Assembly: GCF_016772475.1 (NCBI RefSeq)
Contig: NZ_CP068595.1
Span: 7,413,533 to 7,477,532, forward strand
DNA length: 64,000 nt
Source: Paenibacillus sonchi
Lineage (GTDB): Bacteria; Bacillota; Bacilli; Paenibacillales; Paenibacillaceae
Direction of reading: 5' to 3'
Positions 30,903 to 40,010 of this stretch are shown here, one piece after another. The notes under the pieces are model-generated. The model was not told where the DNA came from and did not search any database. It saw only the letters and a program-made list of their open reading frames with translations. A program made the position numbers and the translations under genes. How positions within the stretch are numbered: position 1 is the stretch's first letter; each line of letters starts with the position of its first letter.

Positions 30903-31200
30903 TTAAGCATCCGCACCGTCACGTTTCAGCGCCGGTTTAGTAGTGGAATATTTTTCGGTGTATATCTTCCCCAGCATCGAACCGTCCTTATCTTTAACTA
31001 AGGGTCCCGGGTTCGGATAAAGTGTTCGACCAAACGAATCATTGACCACAATGGCTGAGGCCAGATAGATTCCACAGATTCCAGCTGCCAAGAGTAGCCA
31101 GCCGGGGATATAGGAGATTTGGTGCGATAAGATTCCCAAGTCCATTAAAGCCAGTATCGGCAGTGCAACATCCAAAATATTTATAATCCTGACAATTCAG
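30903..31200 (-). pseudogene. acetate-transporter-family remnant (copy 2)
   Basis: About 95 codons matching the C-terminal half of 33617-34273 nearly residue for residue (LDVALPILALMDLG, PGWLLLAAG, VVNDSFGR, PNPGPL). The N-terminal half is missing and the sequence joins directly to a regulon-type promoter fragment at 31222. The tail here (KPALKRDGADA) is longer than in the intact copy. Confidence 0.75.
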
Positions 31201-31221
31201 GATCAAAACATCTTCAGCTTT

Positions 31222-31270
31222 ATTATATTTCTGCGTATTTCGACGATGATACATATCGCATTCTAAATTC
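31222..31270 (-). promoter_or_regulatory. shortened regulon-type promoter
   Basis: TATAAT on the minus strand (31222-31227) and the distal half of the box, ACATATCGCATTCTAAA (31251-31267), but only ~26 bases apart instead of 44. About 18 bases including the proximal half-site appear deleted. Stands before the truncated transporter copy. Confidence 0.5.
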
Positions 31271-31292
31271 GATCTGATTCAGGATGAACGAC

Positions 31293-31327
31293 AAAAAGGC
31301 TGACATCGCTAATGCGTATCGTCAGCC
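31293..31327 (-). terminator. intrinsic terminator after S-layer-anchored esterase gene
   Basis: Minus strand: GGCTGAC, 16-base loop, GTCAGCC, TTTTT. Confidence 0.8.
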
Positions 31328-31363
31328 GTAAAGGTTCTATTAATTTATGAAATACTCTTTGCT

Positions 31364-33415
31364 CTATTTCGCTTTATTGAAATAGGTTTGCGCATATTCG
31401 ATCGATTTAGCATAGAATGCTTCAGCCTCTTTTGGATCTTTATCTAAACCATGAATTGAATTAGGAAATGTGAATAAATCATTTGGAATTGATTTGTTAT
31501 CTAGATATCCCTTTAAAAGTTTACCGTTATTGGGATTCTGTGCGGTATCTCTCTTGGCATACCCCATCACAGTTGGTACTCCACCATATGTTTCAACATA
31601 GGATACAGGTGACATGGCTTGTATATATTTTTCCTTTTCTTCTTCCGTTAAATCCGGTTTATTTGTTGCCCCCGTCATCATAACTGCATATCCCGGTCCT
31701 GAACCAAATGCCTCGTGAAATTCGCGATCTTTCCACTCTTTATCCCCTCCCCAGGCAGAATAATGCATATCTGCTGGACCTACAAGATCTACCACGAATT
31801 TAACAGGCAAAATTTCTTGCGTATCGAAATAAGGCATTTTCGTTCCTCTGGAGTAAGCATAGATCATAGCCAGATTTCCTCCAGCTGACTCGCCGTACGT
31901 AGACATTTGCGTAATATTCCATTTCTTTTCATCCGATAATTCTTTAAGCTTTTTGACACTATGTTGAATATCATTCAACATATCAAAAACAGTTGTTTCC
32001 GCTTTAAAAGTTTTTGGATTGATGTAGGTATTGTGCATATTAATCGCGACCGAAATATAACCTTTAGAAGCATAAAACCGCGCAAGCTTCTGGGTGGATT
32101 CCTTCCCTCCAGATATCCATCCACCGCCATAAAGAAGGAGGAAAGCCCCATTCTCCTTACTCGAATCCAAATTCTTAGGTACATACACATCCATTTGATT
32201 TCGGATATCTGTCGGATCTGAGCCATATTGAACATTTCTAAAAATAGTATAAGCATCTTCATTTTCATCCGTAGGAATGTCTCCTACTTCACCAGAAGAA
32301 GAAAAAACCTCATTGGCTAATATGGATTGTCTATATACCGAATCAACTTCCGGATTGTAGATGTATGTTGCTCCATTTCCTAAAGCAATGAGCCTCTTCT
32401 CGCTGTCAACTGAGTAGTCCAGCACCTCATTGACCGTCTGTTTCTGAAGGTATTTGAAAATGTCGTTTTCTGCCAATGCATTATAAACTTTATCCGTGAT
32501 TTTACTAGCAACTCTTACTTTACCATTGGGATAGAAAGTTAAACTGGCGCTTTCATAAACCTCATCTACTCTCTTTATATGATTTAAGGTCTCTTTGTTC
32601 GTATCTGATAAAGAATTATATTGTTCCAATGTTGTGCTTCCCCAAGTAACCGGTTGGCTCATATCAAGTGTTTTAGAAAATGCTTTTGCGAAAAATCTAT
32701 CTTTATTTAAGGCGAACTTATCATTCACATTTACGCTTCCGAGTTTCTTCGCAAATGCCTCTATTGCTCCATATGCTCCAATTACAAGGTCCAATCGTGT
32801 TGCTAATTTACTGCCATCTATTTGCTCGGGAAGTAGCTTATTAGCTATTGCTTGCTTCACAGCATCTTCATACCATGGACTACCGGATGTATCTACTTTA
32901 AGCCCCAGACCTCTTATTAGAGCCGCTGCAAATTCACCAATTGTTACACCATCTCCAGGAGAAAATAATGAGCCTTCTGCAGTTTTCTTTACCCCTTCAA
33001 GTATTCCGACTTTCTTCGCAGCCTCAATATATGGAATGGCCCATCCATTAACACTGTCGTCTGCATGAACATCAAGAAAGCTAGAAGTTTTTACATTTTT
33101 ATCAATATCAATTTTATATACCAAGGCAAGAATCTTTGCGAATTGTGAACGGGTAGTGTTTTCATCAATGCCAAATGATGTTTCCGAAACACCCTCGAAA
33201 ATATTTTTTTTAAGAAGCGAATCTATCTTCACTTTTAAATCTTCATCAACAGTTGCTAGATCTTTAAAGTTTGCAGCTGTTTTAACTGGTCTATCTACTG
33301 TTTCTGACGGATTAGACACTTCCTTTGAAATTGACGTTTCCGAAGCCATAACCGTTGTAGCAAAAAAAGTAAAGGCTAATAAAGCAGAAATAATTGACAA
33401 ACATCGCTTCTTCAT
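31364..33415 (-). CDS. secreted S-layer-domain esterase
   Basis: 683 residues from ATG 33415 (GGGGGG upstream; an upstream in-frame codon at 33502 would lie inside the promoter). The signal peptide MKKRCLSIISALLAFTFFAT ends near ASETS. Residues ~45-220 form two or three SLH repeats (FKDLATVDED..., FLDVHADDSVNGWAIPYIEAAKKVGI...). The C-terminal ~270 residues are an alpha/beta hydrolase: LLLYGGGWISGG, nucleophile Ser ~508 in YGESAGG, His in SIHGLD. This architecture places an esterase in the cell wall layer, so it would deacylate polymer outside before uptake. Monocistronic, with regulon promoter and terminator. Confidence 0.9.
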   Translation of the reverse strand: MKKRCLSIISALLAFTFFATTVMASETSISKEVSNPSETVDRPVKTAANFKDLATVDEDLKVKIDSLLKKNIFEGVSETSFGIDENTTRSQFAKILALVYKIDIDKNVKTSSFLDVHADDSVNGWAIPYIEAAKKVGILEGVKKTAEGSLFSPGDGVTIGEFAAALIRGLGLKVDTSGSPWYEDAVKQAIANKLLPEQIDGSKLATRLDLVIGAYGAIEAFAKKLGSVNVNDKFALNKDRFFAKAFSKTLDMSQPVTWGSTTLEQYNSLSDTNKETLNHIKRVDEVYESASLTFYPNGKVRVASKITDKVYNALAENDIFKYLQKQTVNEVLDYSVDSEKRLIALGNGATYIYNPEVDSVYRQSILANEVFSSSGEVGDIPTDENEDAYTIFRNVQYGSDPTDIRNQMDVYVPKNLDSSKENGAFLLLYGGGWISGGKESTQKLARFYASKGYISVAINMHNTYINPKTFKAETTVFDMLNDIQHSVKKLKELSDEKKWNITQMSTYGESAGGNLAMIYAYSRGTKMPYFDTQEILPVKFVVDLVGPADMHYSAWGGDKEWKDREFHEAFGSGPGYAVMMTGATNKPDLTEEEKEKYIQAMSPVSYVETYGGVPTVMGYAKRDTAQNPNNGKLLKGYLDNKSIPNDLFTFPNSIHGLDKDPKEAEAFYAKSIEYAQTYFNKAK

Positions 33416-33455
33416 ACTTGTTCCCCCCACATGGTTAATCTTAAGACTTACCCAA

Positions 33456-33519
33456 ATTATAGGCCCAAGCACTAAGAATTCGATATAAAGGAAATCAAAC
33501 ATGGATAACGCATTCTTAA
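33456..33519 (-). promoter_or_regulatory. regulon-type promoter and activator box for S-layer esterase
   Basis: Minus-strand TATAAT (33456-33461), then 21 bases upstream GATATAAAGGAAATCAAAC and ATAACGCATTCTTAA (33482-33519). Confidence 0.72.
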
Positions 33520-33616
33520 TTTGAGTACGTTTTACTGGGTAGTTACACCGCGCTGTGAATATGGCCAGCTTGGCGCTCTTATCCGGCGAAAACGATTCTA
33601 TCGCTTTTAATCAGCT

Positions 33617-34273
33617 TCACTTTGTAATGGAATATTTTCGATGCACATCTCCCCCCAGCATCGAACCTTCCTTATCTTTAATTAGTGGTCCCGGGTTCGG
33701 ATAGATTTTTCGTCCAAACGAATCATTGACCACAATGGCTGAGGCCAGATAGATTCCACACGTTCCAGCTGCCAATAATAGCCAGCCGGGGATATGGGAA
33801 AATCGATACGATAAGACTCCCAAGTCCATTAAAGCCAGTATCGGCAGTGCAACATCCAAAATAACTATAACAAGACATAGAAAAAATGGTGATTTAAAAT
33901 AAGCTGGAGTACAGAGCAGTAAAGAAATAGAAAGACATAACCATGCCCATCCATCGATACGAGAGTCCAAAAGAATCTGATTATGAGCCATATAAAATTT
34001 AAAGAGCTGTTCAGAACCTCCGACTAACATAAAGAAAGCACTAAAATAGAGAAACGTATTGCCTCCCGCTGTATTGCCAGCTTTCAGTTCAAAGATCCCC
34101 ACCACCAATTGGACCACAAAGCCTCCGATAAGCCACCATCCCAAAAGAGGTTTCGCGGCATCTGTTACTTGATTAGTGAATAAAGCAAAAAAACAGAAGC
34201 ATGAAACAGCCAATGCAACTAATCCTGCCGGGGCCGGATTGGCCCACGCGTTCAATTGATTTTTTGATTCCAT
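33617..34273 (-). CDS. acetate uptake transporter family (GPR1/FUN34/YaaH) protein
   Basis: 218 residues with six predicted membrane helices. The family signature NPAPAGLVAL is near residues 10-19. ATG 34273 is preferred (GAGG 6 bases upstream) over GTG 34285. AceTr-family proteins carry acetate or succinate; among so many acyl esterases a role in handling released acetate is plausible but inferred. The last ~15 residues may be misread: compared with copy 2, a G run is one longer and an A run one shorter near 33650. Two truncated copies lie at 26450-26630 and 30903-31200. Confidence 0.85.
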   Translation of the reverse strand: MESKNQLNAWANPAPAGLVALAVSCFCFFALFTNQVTDAAKPLLGWWLIGGFVVQLVVGIFELKAGNTAGGNTFLYFSAFFMLVGGSEQLFKFYMAHNQILLDSRIDGWAWLCLSISLLLCTPAYFKSPFFLCLVIVILDVALPILALMDLGVLSYRFSHIPGWLLLAAGTCGIYLASAIVVNDSFGRKIYPNPGPLIKDKEGSMLGGDVHRKYSITK

Positions 34274-34393
34274 ATTAATCCTCACTTTTCCAACAACCCA
34301 TTCGCTTCAGTTTGCGGTCGTTTCTGTATTGGTTACTACATACTTAGTGCAGCTTTCACAATTTTTTCGTTCTAATAGTCGGAGGATTTCCGT

Positions 34394-35323
34394 TTAAATG
34401 TTCCATTCCCGTTCGGACGAATCCTTGAAATATTGGGCTAATTCTTGTATGAGATACTCCTTACACTCACACATAATTTTTTCCTGCTCAGGGGACCTAG
34501 CGACACTCTTCTCAGCAGCATATTCAGGGTGGTTTACTTCTAAAAAACCATGCTTGGCCTCCGGATATTGTTTGAAACGAACAGGAACACCAACCTCTTC
34601 CAGCCGCTTTGCGTATTGAACTGCTTGTGGAAGAAGTTCATCCTCTTCACATACAATAATTGTTGCAGGTGCTAGGCCTGCCAAATCTTCATTTCTTGCT
34701 AATACAGGCGAAACTAACGCCTCTCTTACATTTAAATCGGGAAAGAGAACTTCTTCAATCAATCCCATCACCTTTCCCGTTTTATCTATACTTACATCGT
34801 CTGTTCTACCAAAAGTAAAATCTAGAAATGGATATGCAAGAATTTGACCAGCGAGAGAAAACCCGTTTTCTTTTAATTTCATTGCTGCCCCCGCACATAA
34901 ATGGCCGCCGGCACTGTAACCAATTAAGACAAATTTTGATGGATCAATTCCATAGTCGTTTGCATGATCCGAAAAATATAGAACCGTATCATGCAACTCC
35001 ATTTGAGGATAGGGAAAGGGATGGATATCAATCTTTTTATAATTTATATTGACGATAAATGCAGGAATTCTTTCTGCCATTTCACTGCAATAAGAATCTA
35101 GCTGCGAAGCATCTCCGCCTACAAATCCTCCGCCATGTACATTAAATAGAACCGGAATTGTTCCTGAGCCGGCTGTCTTTGGACGATACAAAATCGTCTC
35201 CACTCCATCCAATCCAACTCTTGGGACAATAAAGCGCTCTCCAATAAGATTTTTTTTCATTAGTTTCTTTCGTTTTTTTCTTAATACGTATTTTATCAAA
35301 GCTATTTTAAGCCTTTTTACCAT
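34394..35323 (-). CDS. alpha/beta hydrolase (esterase)
   Basis: 309 residues from ATG 35323, with AAGGAGG 9 bases upstream. A strongly basic N-terminus (RKKRKKLMKKN) replaces the membrane helix of its relatives. Core motifs are VHGGGFVGG, nucleophile Ser in GYSAGGH, acid in CEEDELL and His in AKHGFLE. About half its length aligns by eye with 29179-30126 (GVETILYRP against DVETILYRP). It starts 53 bases beyond the 35377 stop of the metallo-beta-lactamase remnant. No regulon box is directly in front. Confidence 0.85.
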   Translation of the reverse strand: MVKRLKIALIKYVLRKKRKKLMKKNLIGERFIVPRVGLDGVETILYRPKTAGSGTIPVLFNVHGGGFVGGDASQLDSYCSEMAERIPAFIVNINYKKIDIHPFPYPQMELHDTVLYFSDHANDYGIDPSKFVLIGYSAGGHLCAGAAMKLKENGFSLAGQILAYPFLDFTFGRTDDVSIDKTGKVMGLIEEVLFPDLNVREALVSPVLARNEDLAGLAPATIIVCEEDELLPQAVQYAKRLEEVGVPVRFKQYPEAKHGFLEVNHPEYAAEKSVARSPEQEKIMCECKEYLIQELAQYFKDSSEREWNI

Positions 35324-35376
35324 CCCGTCTATCCTCCTTGAATTCACAATCCATTATGGCTCGGTCGCACGCTTGT

Positions 35377-35957
35377 TTATAAGTCTCCAAAATTACGCAG
35401 CTTGCGGATGGTATCTCGGAATGTTTCCACATTGGAGGATTCCGGGAAATACAGCAGCACGCCGCCAAAACAATTAATGTCGCCTGCGAATAGCCACCAC
35501 TTCTTTTCGTCCAGTAAAGAGATGCATCCCATCGTATGTCCAGGCGTTTCAATAATCCGCACCCGGCGTCCGCCCAGTTCAAATATCCCTCCTTCGGCAA
35601 CGGCTGATGTACCGGCGGGCTGTATTTAATCCTTCTTTTCAAGGCAGGCCATAACAACCAATTAAAGGGTCGAAGGGGAATTGGGATCATTTTTTTAAAC
35701 AGCTCGAACACCGCCTGAGCATCGTTGTGACGTTCGAAAACCTCGTTGTCTAAATGGGATAAAAAGACAGTATCAAACAAGTGATTCCCGTGAGTATGGT
35801 CGATATGGCCGTGTGTATTGACGACCAGCAGCGGGAGAGCAGTGATTTTCCGAATGGCCTGCGGCATGTCGGTCAGGCCATAGCTGGTATCAATCAGCAT
35901 GGCCTTATCGCTTCCTATCAGATTCCAATCCTTTTGCCGTAGTTTTGTGACCTATAC
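35377..35957 (-). pseudogene. metallo-beta-lactamase-fold hydrolase, 5'-truncated and frameshifted
   Basis: Codons give NLIGSDKAMLIDT, then the zinc motif NTHGHIDHTHG. After a frame change at the CCC run 35587-35589 (one base short) comes FELGGRRVRIIETPGHTMG and LFAGD. These are the metal-ligand segments of the fold. No start codon lies between the last upstream stop (near 35957) and the conserved part except ATG 35900, which would cut the first strand. The C-terminus is also short. The frameshift may be a sequence error, but the truncation looks real. A full regulon promoter stands in front. Confidence 0.65.
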
Positions 35958-35983
35958 AAGCTAGCGTAGACTTATTTTCCCTA

Positions 35984-36046
35984 AGTATAGAACAGGGGCC
36001 CTAAGGGTGAAATAAAGGAATTTAAACATATATATCGCATTCTAAA
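35984..36046 (-). promoter_or_regulatory. regulon-type promoter and activator box
   Basis: Minus-strand TATACT (35984-35989), then 20 bases upstream GAAATAAAGGAATTTAAAC and ATATCGCATTCTAAA (36009-36046), one of the best matches to the box. 36047-36279 has no gene. Confidence 0.7.
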
Positions 36047-36279
36047 GTTTGGCACTCCAAAAATTGTTTAAGTAATTAATACAAGGGGACCGGTCCTCAT
36101 CAAGCACCACAAAAGAGGTTCCCGATATGCTAGAGACCCTCTCTCTTCTTACTTTTTAACAGAATCATGCCTTGTTGTATCTGCACCAGACGAATTTTTT
36201 CTTAGCAGCTATTTAGGTTAAACAAGAATAGGCTAACTCCGTTTTATGCCGAAGCTAGCCTTATTATATTCACGAAAAT

Positions 36280-37333
36280 TTATTTATAAAGGACAACCGT
36301 TAATTTACTGCCCCTGCCTTGCTCGCTGTTTACGATAATATTGCCTTGGCAAAGTTCTACTATACGTTTTACCAAAGGAAGTCCCAGTCCATACCCTTTT
36401 TTGGAATGAGAAGCATCCCCTGAAAAAACTTATCAAAAAGATGGGCTTTCGTATGTTCATCCATGCCAACCCCATAATCCTGGATACTAAAATGAATCTC
36501 TTCATTAACATTGGCAAGGGTGATTTCGATCAAACCAGCTTTGTGGGAAAATTTAATTGCATTATCCACTAGATTGATCCAAATCTGCTGTAGCATTTCT
36601 TCATTGCTGCTATAAATTACTTTATCCAAATCCAGATTTATAGTGATGTCTTTGTCTGACCACTTGGGCTCCAATAAAATGATGCTCCTTCTGATCTGTT
36701 CATCCAGCCTAAATGGGACTTTATCCATCATAATCTCAAGATTCTCGTATTTTGCCAAAGTAAGAACATTGCTGGAAAGCATGGCTAAACGCTCGGATTC
36801 CTTAATGATAATGTCCAGATAATCTTGCCTTTCTTCCTCAGATAGCGAATTCTCTTTAAGAATTTTGGCAAAACCGCGAACCGAGACAATAGGTGTTTTA
36901 AATTCATGCGAAAAGTTGTTGATAAAATCACTTCGCAGCGTTTCAATACCTGAAAGCTCATTAGTCATTTTGTTGAAACTCTCCGACAATTCTTCCAATT
37001 CTCCGATACCCTTCAAATTTACCTTTACACTAAAATCGCCATCCGCAACCCTATGGATCGAATCAATGACCTTTCGTATGGGATTCAATGCTTTTTTGCT
37101 GAGAAAGGCAGTAAGTGCGGTTCCTATTAAAACACATAAGCCAAAGAGAAAAAAATCGAGAGCAGACGTTCGCCGAATCCTTGACTCGGGGAAGGCGTAA
37201 GTGAAATAACACCGATATACTGCAGCAGAATAGTACAGCCGAACAGCAGGAGAAATGTCGCCACCAGCACACCGAAAACAAACAATACCAAAGTTATCGC
37301 CAGACTTATTCTCTTATGAAAAAATTCTTTCAT
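36280..37333 (-). CDS. sensor histidine kinase, OmpR-partner type (two apparent frameshifts)
   Basis: Frames join into ~351 residues if the A run 37149-37155 and the C run 36417-36420 each have one more base. Two membrane helices (about 8-40 and 65-90), a HAMP segment (NPIRKVIDSIHRVADGDFSV), the phospho-His in FSHEFKTPI, and ATPase boxes NLVDNAIKFS, DYGVGMD and, after correction, GYGLGL follow. The extracellular loop is only ~25 residues, as in intramembrane-sensing kinases for antibiotics or envelope stress. Its ATG overlaps the regulator stop (ATGA), so translation is coupled. Confidence 0.82.
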
Positions 37334-38006
37334 TTGGTATGCAGCACCGCCTTATAGCCAAGTCCTCTAATCACAATAATCTCAAATTCTGGCCACTCTC
37401 GAAAACGGTTGCGTAAGCGATTGACATGAACAGTCAGTGTGTGATCATCCGTTTCGGAATCCATCCCCAGATTTCATCCATAAGCTGCAAACGGGTAAAG
37501 ATCAGGTTCGGATAAGATAGTAACTTAAACAACAAATAAAATTCCTTGGTGGGAAGAAGGTTAACTTCATCTTCGCGTGTTGCCGTCAGCGTATCATAAT
37601 CCAGTACAACTTTCCCGATGGTCAGCTTGTGTTCGTTAGCAATCCTTGCTCTCCGCAGAAGAGCTCTGATCCGTAGTACAAGCTCTTCTTCATCTACAGG
37701 TTTTGTCATATAATCATCCGTACCAGCAAGAAATCCCTGTCTTTTATCTTTCGGTTCCTGTTTGGCTGTAACCATCAGGATCGGCAAATGCTCCGACAAT
37801 ACCCGAAGCTGTCGTGTCAATTCATAGCCGTCCATATTGGGCATCATTAAATCAAGAACCACTAAATCTATATGCTGTTTTCCTATAATCTCAAGCGCTG
37901 TTATCCCGTCTTCTGCCCAGCATGTTTTAAAGCCTCTCGTTTGTAAGACCACACACATCAATTTCCTGGTACTTTCGTCATCTTCAACCACTAATATATT
38001 TAACAT
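37330..38006 (-). CDS. OmpR-family response regulator (one apparent frameshift)
   Basis: About 225 residues if the C run 37465-37468 has one more base, giving DEIWGMDSETDDHT and a C-terminal winged helix ending VIRGLGYKAVLHTK. The receiver has EDDES at 8-12, phospho-acceptor in VVLDLMMP and KPVDEEEL. RBS AAAGGAG before the ATG. First gene of the pair with 36280-37333. Upstream it is divergent from the two small ORFs and the esterase at 38399, its likely target region. Confidence 0.85.
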
Positions 38007-38141
38007 ATAAAGAATCTCCTTTTATCATCAATAAGATGTCTCATTTTACCGTTGAAAAGTAAATTGAAAATAAACATATGCAGTTGAGTTTCAGTTTATA
38101 TTGTACAGCTACACTAGAGCTGTTGCCACATATAGCGACCG

Positions 38142-38245
38142 ATGAAAAGTTTAAGGAGGAAAGCTATTTATCGAAAAAGTTAAAAATTGCGGCTAGAAGA
38201 AAGAAAAAGCATAAAGCATTAAAAATCACCGGTAGGAGGTCATAA
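38142..38245 (+). CDS. possible small basic peptide (needs one added base)
   Basis: From ATG 38142 the frame MKSLRRKAIYRK would continue to a ~34-residue, strongly basic peptide ending TGRRS at 38245 if the A5 run near 38182 has six bases; as given it stops after 13 codons. Its tail contains the AGGAGG of the next ORF. The low-quality homopolymers elsewhere make this worth listing, but coding is unproven and no family is recognised. Confidence 0.25.
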
Positions 38246-38246
38246 G

Positions 38247-38351
38247 ATGGAATCTATATACAGCAATATAGATAGAGACATTATGAATGCCCCAAACAAA
38301 GAACTGTTGAATCAGATTAATCAATTTTATGAGAGTGCCTTAAAGGATTAA
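38247..38351 (+). CDS. 34-residue small protein, unknown
   Basis: ATG 38247 with a strong TAGGAGG 7 bases upstream opens a 34-codon frame beginning MESIYSNIDRD and ending FYESALKD. It is acidic and probably helical. It precedes the esterase gene by 47 bases and could be its leader gene. No family is recognised. Confidence 0.45.
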   Translation: MESIYSNIDRDIMNAPNKELLNQINQFYESALKD

Positions 38352-38398
38352 TATTGTCTGCGATAAAAAACGATTAATGAACACCAGGAGGAGTCAAA

Positions 38399-39523
38399 AT
38401 GGACAAGTCGAATGATAACGTACAACTCGAGAACAAGGGAACGATCTCTGAAATGAGGAATAAAAAACCTAAAAAAAGGAACAAAGTTCTAAAGATTATG
38501 GGTATCTCTCTATTAACGTTAGCTTTAATATTTAGCGGCATGTTTTTATATGTACGTTCGCATCCAGGAATTATTATTGGCTTTATTCAAGATGCATTAT
38601 ACAAAGGAAATCCGATCAATTCCTTTGAACCTTTTAATCCGCCGGGGAAAATTGTTAAGAGTAATGGCATACTCTATGTGAATGACATCAAGTATGCTGA
38701 TGAATATCCTAATAGTTATGTGGATATATCATATCCTAATACGGATACCACAATTAAAAGACCGACGATCGTTTTCTTTCATGGTGGAGGATATTTCGGA
38801 GGAGACAAGGCAATGGGAGATCCTATGGCAGTAAATGATGACGCCAATATGCTATTCAATAAGCTCGTGGAAAATGGATACAACCTGGTTAACGTCAATT
38901 ATGCTTTAGTGCCAGATTATAAGTTCCCGGTTCCTGTTATCCAAATGAATCAAGCGATTAACTTTTTGGTAGATAACAGCGAAAAGTATAACTTGGATAT
39001 GGAAAATGTTGTTGTTATGGGTAGCTCTGCAGGAGCAATACTTGCTAGTCAGTATGGCGCAATCATTTCAAACAAAGATTATGCGGACAGTTTCAATATC
39101 CATCCCTTACTTACTACTAAAGAAGTAAAAGCTTTAGTTATTGATGATGCGCCTATAAAGACTGACGAACTAAATTTTGCTACAAGAGTAATAATCGGTA
39201 ATTACCTAGGTATAGGTACTAATGAATTCAAAAGCAGCAAAGTTGCAGATCAATATAACGCTATATTACATGTAACTGGCGATTATCCACCATCATTTAT
39301 CAATGCTGCCAATGGAGATGGGTTTCCTAAAGATATGAAGGCCTTATCCGATAAGCTTACGTCATATCAGATAGATAATGACTATTTCTACCTTGATAAG
39401 GCACATGGTAAAATCGCCCATGGTTATTTAGCAAATATAAGAACAGACAAGAACGCACAGGAAGGTTTCGGGAGATTAGTGAAATTTATTGATAAGTATA
39501 CAAAAGGCAGTAGCGCAGAATAG
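38399..39523 (+). CDS. membrane-tethered alpha/beta hydrolase
   Basis: 374 residues. A Lys/Arg-rich N-terminus (KKPKKRNKVLK) is followed by one membrane helix (MGISLLTLALIFSGMFLYV, about 31-50), so the catalytic domain should be outside. FFHGGGYFGGD near residue 128, nucleophile Ser in GSSAGAI near 210, and a candidate His in KIAHGYL near 345. RBS AGGAGG upstream. Belongs to the same hydrolase group as 29179 and 26633. The region is AT-rich. The truncated TetR gene downstream, in the opposite direction, mirrors the TetR-esterase pair at 28547-30126. Confidence 0.83.
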   Translation: MDKSNDNVQLENKGTISEMRNKKPKKRNKVLKIMGISLLTLALIFSGMFLYVRSHPGIIIGFIQDALYKGNPINSFEPFNPPGKIVKSNGILYVNDIKYADEYPNSYVDISYPNTDTTIKRPTIVFFHGGGYFGGDKAMGDPMAVNDDANMLFNKLVENGYNLVNVNYALVPDYKFPVPVIQMNQAINFLVDNSEKYNLDMENVVVMGSSAGAILASQYGAIISNKDYADSFNIHPLLTTKEVKALVIDDAPIKTDELNFATRVIIGNYLGIGTNEFKSSKVADQYNAILHVTGDYPPSFINAANGDGFPKDMKALSDKLTSYQIDNDYFYLDKAHGKIAHGYLANIRTDKNAQEGFGRLVKFIDKYTKGSSAE

Positions 39524-39575
39524 AATCAGGCGGGAAGGGGCCGCAGTTCCCCCTTCCTCTCATTCCCATATCAAA

Positions 39576-40010
39576 TTAAGACATTGCTTTAGAACGACGA
39601 TCCATTTCCTCCAGCAGCCCTGCCATTTCTTCCGGTTCCTGCTTCATCCCCAGTGTAATCCATTCATCAATCCAACCAAACAAAGCACCGGCAAACCAGG
39701 CACTGAAATAAGCAGGTAAATCCTCCTGATCAGGCTTCGGGCCGCATACTGCCTTAATGTTATCTAATACCAAATAGGATAACCCAGAGCGGTAAAGCAT
39801 TAAATAAGACTCTTTATGCTTTTTGTAATGTCCGAACAAACTTGCAACAATGTTAGGGCTCTCGCTATTTTCATATTCCGTTCCCCATTCCTTCGTTATT
39901 TTATGAGTAATAGTCAAACAATAAAAAAGTATCATGTTCTTGTAGGAACAGAAACAAGATCAGCTGAACTAAAAATCAGAGCAACGATAAAGGAAAGGCT
40001 CTTATAAAGT
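39576..40010 (-). pseudogene. TetR-family regulator lacking its DNA-binding domain
   Basis: The open part (39935-39576) matches the ligand domain of the regulator at 28547-29053: YLMLYRSGLSYLVLDNI and GALFGWIDEWITLGM. Upstream codons toward 40010 are a scrambled version of the helix-turn-helix with stops. Thus no DNA-binding domain can be made. Confidence 0.7.

Noticed and set aside
32595..33068. 157-codon plus-strand ORF
   Set aside because: Antisense to the SLH repeats of the S-layer esterase; its low-complexity sequence mirrors that gene.
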